This document shows, piece after piece, positions 59,717 through 64,000 of a DNA stretch of 64,000 bases. A model generated the notes under the pieces. It saw nothing but the letters and a program-made list of their open reading frames with translations. It ran no database searches and was not told where the DNA came from. The translations under genes and the position numbers were made by a program. Origin of the DNA: Streptomyces sp. Go-475 (GTDB taxonomy: Bacteria > Actinomycetota > Actinomycetes > Streptomycetales > Streptomycetaceae); NCBI RefSeq assembly GCF_003330845.1, contig NZ_CP026121.1, positions 682,001 to 746,000 on the forward strand. Direction: 5' to 3'. The number at the start of each line of letters is the position of its first letter. The first letter of the stretch is position 1.

Positions 59717-60798
59717 GGCTCGGGGTCATCTCCCGCGCGTACCTGGACACGCTGGCCGGTCATCCGGCCGTGCGCGTCACCGCGGTCGCGGACCTCGACG
59801 CGGCCCGGTCGGCCGCGGTCGCCGCCGAGCTGCCCGGCGTCGAGGCGCTGCCCGTCGAGGAGTTGCTGCGCAGCCCGGACGTGGACACGGTCCTGAACCT
59901 CACCACCCCGGCGGCGCACGCGGAGGTCGCCCTCGGGGCGATCCGCCACGGCAAGCACGTGTACGGGGAGAAGCCGCTGGCGGTGGACCTGGAAGAGGCG
60001 CGGGAGGTCATGGCGGCCGCCGCGCGGGCGGGCGTCCGGGTGGGATGCGCGCCGGACACCGTGCTGGGCACGGGGGTCCAGACGGCGCGGGCGGCCGTGG
60101 CGGCGGGAAGCATCGGACGCCCGCTGTTCGCCTCGGCCGTGATGGTCACGCCGGGCCACGAACGCTGGCATCCGCACCCGGACTTCTACTACACGGCCGG
60201 CGGCGGCCCGCTGCTCGACATGGGCCCGTACTACCTGTCGTCCCTGATCCACCTGCTGGGCCCGGTGCGGGCCGTGGTCGGAGCGGCCGGGCGACTGCGC
60301 ACGGAGCGGGTCATCGGGTCCGGCCCGCGCGCGGGCGAGCGCATACCGGTCGAGGTGGACAGCCATGTCTCGGGCGTGCTGGAGCATGTGAACGGGGCGC
60401 TGACGACCCTCACGACGAGCTTCGACGGGGTGGCGACCACGGCCGCCCCCATCGAGGTGCACGGCGAGCGGGGCACCCTCGCGGTCCCCGACCCGAACCG
60501 CTTCGACGGCGAGGTACGCCTGCACGCGCTCGGCGACACGGGATGGCGCCCCCTTCCCGCGTCGGCGGGCTACGAGGACGGCGCCCGCGGCGTCGGGCTG
60601 CTGGACTTCCTCGCCGCCGAGGGGCGGCGCGCGAACGGTGAGGTCGCCCTCCACGTGCTGGACGCGATGACGGCCCTGCTGCGCTCCTCGGCCGAGGGGC
60701 GGCGGATCGAACTGACGACGTCGGCCCAGGTGCCCGCGCCCGTGCCGCTGACGGCGGCTCAGGACTGGAGGGGCCAGGCCACGCCCGCTCCGGCGTGA
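59686..60798 (+). CDS. Gfo/Idh/MocA family oxidoreductase (ThuB-like)
   Basis: This 370-residue NAD(P)-dependent sugar oxidoreductase shows the Rossmann motif IGVVGLGVISRAYLD (about residues 7-21), the EKP motif GKHVYGEKPLAVDLEEA with the catalytic lysine, and LLDMGPYYLSSLIHLLG as the substrate-domain signature. The GTG at 59686, inside the thuA-like gene, has GAGAGGGG upstream, which supports coupled translation. A keto-sugar intermediate is the expected substrate from the ThuA context. Confidence 0.9.
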   Translation: MGDAHRIGVVGLGVISRAYLDTLAGHPAVRVTAVADLDAARSAAVAAELPGVEALPVEELLRSPDVDTVLNLTTPAAHAEVALGAIRHGKHVYGEKPLAVDLEEAREVMAAAARAGVRVGCAPDTVLGTGVQTARAAVAAGSIGRPLFASAVMVTPGHERWHPHPDFYYTAGGGPLLDMGPYYLSSLIHLLGPVRAVVGAAGRLRTERVIGSGPRAGERIPVEVDSHVSGVLEHVNGALTTLTTSFDGVATTAAPIEVHGERGTLAVPDPNRFDGEVRLHALGDTGWRPLPASAGYEDGARGVGLLDFLAAEGRRANGEVALHVLDAMTALLRSSAEGRRIELTTSAQVPAPVPLTAAQDWRGQATPAPA

Positions 60799-60803
60799 GC
60801 GCC

Positions 60804-62282
60804 TCAGTCCACGGGCCAGGTGTGCGCGGGCGCGTTCATGTGCATGTAGTCCATGTACGTCCTGGTCATCTGGCGCAGCGCCTCCCGCCGGTCGATGACG
60901 CCCGCCTTCTCCAGGTGGTGCACCGTCTCGGCCTGCCACACGGCGCCGTTGCGGGCGGTGACGCAGCGCTGCTCGATGATGCCGAGCAGCGGTTCGCGCC
61001 AGGGGTCGTCCATGCCGGCCAGCTCCAGGCCCCGGTGGGCCAGGGGCAGCAGGCGCCGCAACACCAGCTCCGTCACCGGTACTTCGCCCACGCCGGGCCA
61101 GTACAGCCGGGCGTCGATGCCGTCGCGGGCCGCGGTGTGCAGGTTCTCCTCGGCGACCGAGAAGGACATCCGCGTCCACACCGGCCGGTCCTCGTCGACC
61201 AGGGCGCGGGTGAGGCCGTAGTAGAAGGCGCCGTTGGCGATGATGTCGGCCACCGTGGGGCCGGCGGGCAGGACGCGGTTCTCGATGCGCAGGTGCGGGC
61301 CGCTGTCGGTGACGGCGTAGATGGGCCGGTTCCAGCGGTAGATCGTGCCGTTGTGCAGGGTCAGTTCGCCCAGCTGCGGCACCCCGCCGCTGTCGAGCGT
61401 CCGCTGCGGGTCCTCGTCCTCGCACAGCGGCAGCAGGGCCGGGAAGTAGCGGACGTTCTCCTCGAAGAGGTCGAAGACGCTGGTGATCCAGCGCTCCCCG
61501 AACCACACCCGGGGCCGTACGCCCTGGGCCTTGATCTCCTCGGGGCGGGTGTCGGTGGCCTGCTCGAACAGGGGGATGCGAGTCTCGCGCCACAGCTCCT
61601 TGCCGAACAGGAAGGGCGAGTTGGCCGCCAGGGCGATCTGCACGCCCGCGATGGCCTGGGCCGCGTTCCAGTAGTGCGGGAACTCCTTCGGGGCGACCTG
61701 GAGGTGGAACTGGGTGCTGGTGCAGGCGGCCTCGGGGGTGATGGTGTCGGCGTAGGTCGACAGGCGTTCCACGCCGTCGACCGTGATCCGCAGGTCCTCG
61801 CCGCGCGCCGCGAAGATCTGCTCGTTGAGCAGCCGGTAGCGCGGGTCGCCGGAGAGGGCGGCCTCGCTCACGTCCGGTTCCCCCAGGGTCGGCAGGATGC
61901 CGACCATGATCAGGTGGGCGCCCACGGCCGCGGCGCGGCCCTCGGCGTGGTTGAGCGCGTCGCGGATGGCCTGTTCCCAGGAGCCGGGGCCGCCGGCCGT
62001 GAGCTGCCGGGGCGGGATGTTGATCTCCAGGTTGAAGCGGCCGAGCTCGCTCGACCAGGCGGGGTCGGCGATCGCCCGGAGCACGTCGGTGTTCCGCATC
62101 GCGGGGAGTCCGTCGTCGTCCACCAGGTTGAGCTCGATCTCCAGCCCGACCTGCGGGCGCTCGCTCTCGAAGCCCGACTCGCGCAGCATCCGCGCGAGCA
62201 CCTCGAGGTCGGTGTGCATCTTCTCCCGGTACCGACGACGGTCCTCCCGTGTGAACACCAGGGCCGGCACGTCCCGTCCCAT
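60804..62282 (-). CDS. Glutamate-cysteine ligase family protein
   Basis: This 492-residue ATP-dependent carboxylate-amine ligase belongs to the GCS2-like family. Signatures are VGLEIELNLVD (about residues 47-57), RFNLEINIPP, CTSTQFHLQVAP and HLRIENRVLPAGPTVADIIA. Related Streptomyces proteins join glutamate to an amine or cysteine; since Streptomyces uses mycothiol rather than glutathione, the true acceptor is uncertain. The ATG at 62282 has GGGAGGG upstream. It ends 5 bp from the convergent oxidoreductase gene. Confidence 0.87.
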   Translation of the reverse strand: MGRDVPALVFTREDRRRYREKMHTDLEVLARMLRESGFESERPQVGLEIELNLVDDDGLPAMRNTDVLRAIADPAWSSELGRFNLEINIPPRQLTAGGPGSWEQAIRDALNHAEGRAAAVGAHLIMVGILPTLGEPDVSEAALSGDPRYRLLNEQIFAARGEDLRITVDGVERLSTYADTITPEAACTSTQFHLQVAPKEFPHYWNAAQAIAGVQIALAANSPFLFGKELWRETRIPLFEQATDTRPEEIKAQGVRPRVWFGERWITSVFDLFEENVRYFPALLPLCEDEDPQRTLDSGGVPQLGELTLHNGTIYRWNRPIYAVTDSGPHLRIENRVLPAGPTVADIIANGAFYYGLTRALVDEDRPVWTRMSFSVAEENLHTAARDGIDARLYWPGVGEVPVTELVLRRLLPLAHRGLELAGMDDPWREPLLGIIEQRCVTARNGAVWQAETVHHLEKAGVIDRREALRQMTRTYMDYMHMNAPAHTWPVD

Positions 62283-62332
62283 GCGCCCTCCCGCGTTCCG
62301 TCGGCGGATTGCTCTCGTCCCAGCGTCGCACC

Positions 62333-62361
62333 TTGTCCTCACCCCCGCACCCACCTAGCCT
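62333..62361 (+). promoter_or_regulatory. Leaderless-type promoter for the MFS gene
   Basis: TTGTCC (62333-62338) and TAGCCT (62356-62361) are 17 bp apart, which places the transcription start at about 62368, the GTG start codon itself. No ribosome binding site precedes the GTG, so the transcript is probably leaderless. Confidence 0.5.
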
Positions 62362-62367
62362 GAGTTT

Positions 62368-63640
62368 GTGCCGCGAATAAACAAAACCCGAACGCACAGT
62401 GCCGTGCCGGGCAACGGCAACCCCCTCACCCGACTCCGTGTCGCGCTCACCGTCTTCTTCGCCCTCGACGGTTTCGTCTTCGCCGGCTGGGTCGTCCGGA
62501 TCCCGGCCATCAAGGAGCGGACGAACGCCTCGGCCAGCGCCCTCGGCCTCGCCCTGCTGGGCGTCTCCGCAGGAGCCGTCATCACCATGACCCTCACGGG
62601 ACGCCTGTGCCGCCGCTACGGCAACCACCGGGTCACCGTCGTCTGCGCCGTCCTGCTCTCCCTCAGCGTCGCCCTGCCGCCGCTCACCCGTTCGGCCCTG
62701 TCGCTCGGCCTGGTGCTGCTGCTCTTCGGCGCCGCGTACGGCGGGATCAACGTCGCCTTCAACAGCGCGGCGGTCGAACTGGTGGCCGCGCTGCGGCGGC
62801 CGGTCATGCCGAGCTTCCACGCCGCGTTCAGCCTGGGCGGCATGATCGGCGCGGGGCTGGGCGGGCTGGTCGCGGGGTCCCTCTCGCCCACCCGGCACCT
62901 GCTGCTGCTGACCGTCGTCGGCCTGCTGGTGACGGCCGCGGCGGGACCCACGCTGCTGCGGCACGAGCCCCCGGCTCCGCCCGAGCGGGAGCGGACCGAG
63001 CAGGGCGGCGCCCCTCGCCGGCTCGACGGCCGGACCCGGTGGCTGGTGATCGTGTTCGGCGTGATCGCCGGGTGCACCGCGTACGGGGAGGGGGCGCTGG
63101 CCGACTGGGGCGCCCTGCACCTGGAACAGGACCTGGACGCCTCGCCGGGTGCCGCGGCCGCCGGCTACTCCTGCTTCGCGCTCGCGATGACGGTGGGGCG
63201 GCTGACCGGCACGACGCTCCTGGAGCGCCTCGGGCGGACCCGGACCGTCGTCGCCGGCGGCGCCACGGCGGCGGCCGGGATGCTGCTCGGCTCGCTCGCC
63301 CCCTCGCTGTGGGCGGCCCTGCTCGGGTACGCGGTCACGGGCCTGGGCCTCGCCAACCTCTTCCCCTGTCGCCGTGGAACGCGCGGGCGCGCTCGCCGGC
63401 CCCGGGGGCGTCGCCACCGCCTCCACGCTGGGCTACGGGGGCATGCTCCTCGGGCCGCCCGCGATCGGTTTCATGGCGGACTGGTTCACCCTGCCGGCCG
63501 CGCTGACCAGCGTGGCGGTCCTCGCGGCGGTGGCGGCGGCCGTTGGAGCGCTCGTCGGGGCGACGGCGGGGCGGGCGGCCGCGGACCGTCAGCCGCGGCC
63601 CCAGGGGTCCGCGGCGGACACACCGGCCTCCCCCGGCTGA
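62368..63640 (+). pseudogene. MFS transporter gene interrupted by one frameshift
   Basis: Residues 1 to about 334 (MPRINKTRTHSAVPGNGN through TGLGLANLFP) read normally as a major facilitator with the motif TGRLCRRYGNHRVTVV. At a C-run (TTCCCCTG, 63361-63368) the frame shifts by one base. The remaining 91 residues, VAVERAGALAGPGGVATAST then LGYGGMLLGPPAIGFMADWF, continue in the next frame to a stop at 63640. With three rather than four C residues the reading is a full-length transporter of about 425 residues. It could be a sequencing error or a real recent mutation. Confidence 0.82.
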
Positions 63641-63860
63641 CGGCCCGATCCCGGGCACCCACCGGCCTCCCCTCGGCCGGCAGCCCGATCCCCGGGCACA
63701 CACCGGCCTCGGCGAGACCTCGGCTCCCGGCTGAGGGGCCCGGTCGCCGCGGCCGGACGATCCGTCGTGGCCGGCCGGTCGGCACTGCCGTGTTCCTGGG
63801 TACCCGGGGCCACGCCCGTGGTGATCACCGGGCCGTAGCCATGCACAAGGAGGCAGACCC

Positions 63861-64000
63861 GTGACCGAACAGCAGCACCCCGGCGAGCAGCACCCGACAC
63901 CGGAGTTTCCCTCCCAGGACCAGCCGCACCCGGGCTGGACGGGCCCCATGGACCCGCCCCCGGACCACGGTGAGGAGTCCTACCGGGGCAGTGGCCGGCT
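63861..64000 (+). CDS. SDR family oxidoreductase, 3' end outside the window
   Basis: Only the first 46 codons are present. They contain the acidic, Pro/His-rich lead of a well-known SDR group (EFPSQDQPHPGWTGPMDPPP, then DHGEESYRGSGR). In relatives this lead is followed directly by the Rossmann motif ITGGDSGIGRA, which lies beyond the end. The GTG at 63861 has AAGGAGG upstream. The 220-bp gap before it holds imperfect repeats of CCCGATCCCCGGGCA and CACCGGCCTC but no gene. Confidence 0.8.
   Translation, partial: MTEQQHPGEQHPTPEFPSQDQPHPGWTGPMDPPPDHGEESYRGSGR

Noticed and set aside
59305..63426. A 1373-codon open frame on the minus strand
   Set aside because: It is antisense to the Gfo/Idh/MocA and MFS genes and in another frame of the ligase gene. 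It has no domain and strong Arg/Gly/Pro bias.

Overview
The window is very GC-rich actinobacterial DNA with frequent GTG starts, stop-start overlaps, Tat signals, a TatA gene, Spo0M, TerD, a class F sortase and a CebR-type operator. All of this points to a Streptomyces chromosome. Most of it is ordinary single-copy Streptomyces gene content rich in sugar uptake and polysaccharide degradation. Two accessory patches (about 20.4-24.0 kb and 56.6-57.6 kb) hold mobile-element remains.

Layout. 0-4.4 kb: the end of a flavin amine oxidase, then a tctCBA-type tricarboxylate uptake operon. 4.4-11 kb (minus strand): a two-permease sugar ABC importer, its binding protein, a LacI regulator and a DUF2264 protein, apparently one operon behind a LacI-type operator. 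11-14.7 kb (minus): an EfeUO fusion and EfeB for iron uptake, behind an iron-box-like palindrome. 14.8-17.7 kb: a secreted SGNH esterase and a GH5 beta-mannanase, both with CBM2 modules, behind a CebR-like box. 17.7-20.3 kb: a 9-bp tandem repeat, a membrane acyltransferase and a PAS/PP2C phosphatase. 20.3-24 kb: a degenerate accessory patch with a frameshifted SLOG-type gene, a possible CxxC mini-protein, an ester cyclase, a PadR regulator with its operator, a quinone reductase and an integrase relic.

24-33 kb: a galactoside-type cluster. GH36 alpha-galactosidase is divergent from a LacI regulator with twin perfect operators, followed by a sugar ABC importer and a large secreted clan GH-A hydrolase with CBM35-like modules. 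33-38 kb: a small secreted protein, Spo0M, a BlaR-like M56 peptidase, a BlaI repressor, TerD, a membrane protein and TatA. Spo0M and BlaI/TerD share the same palindrome, suggesting one small regulon. 38-43 kb: a tandem-repeat array derived from the tatA 3' end, HtpG, a class F sortase and its probable surface substrate, separated by another repeat array. 43-46 kb: a DUF3040 protein, a methyltransferase and a cation:proton antiporter.

46-54 kb: a third sugar cluster with a fucose/arabinose-isomerase-like enzyme, an MFS transporter, a giant GH106-like hydrolase and a LacI regulator. Three operator-like sites sharing AAAAACGTT tie it together. 54-57.6 kb: a beta-carbonic anhydrase, an MFS transporter, and an internally deleted IS630-family element inserted exactly at the border of a small MITE-like element. 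57.6-64 kb: a MerR/methyltransferase pair, ThuA and Gfo/Idh/MocA proteins, a glutamate-cysteine ligase, a frameshifted MFS gene with a leaderless-type promoter, and the start of an SDR oxidoreductase.

All assignments come from reading the sequence and from family knowledge. No database search was run.
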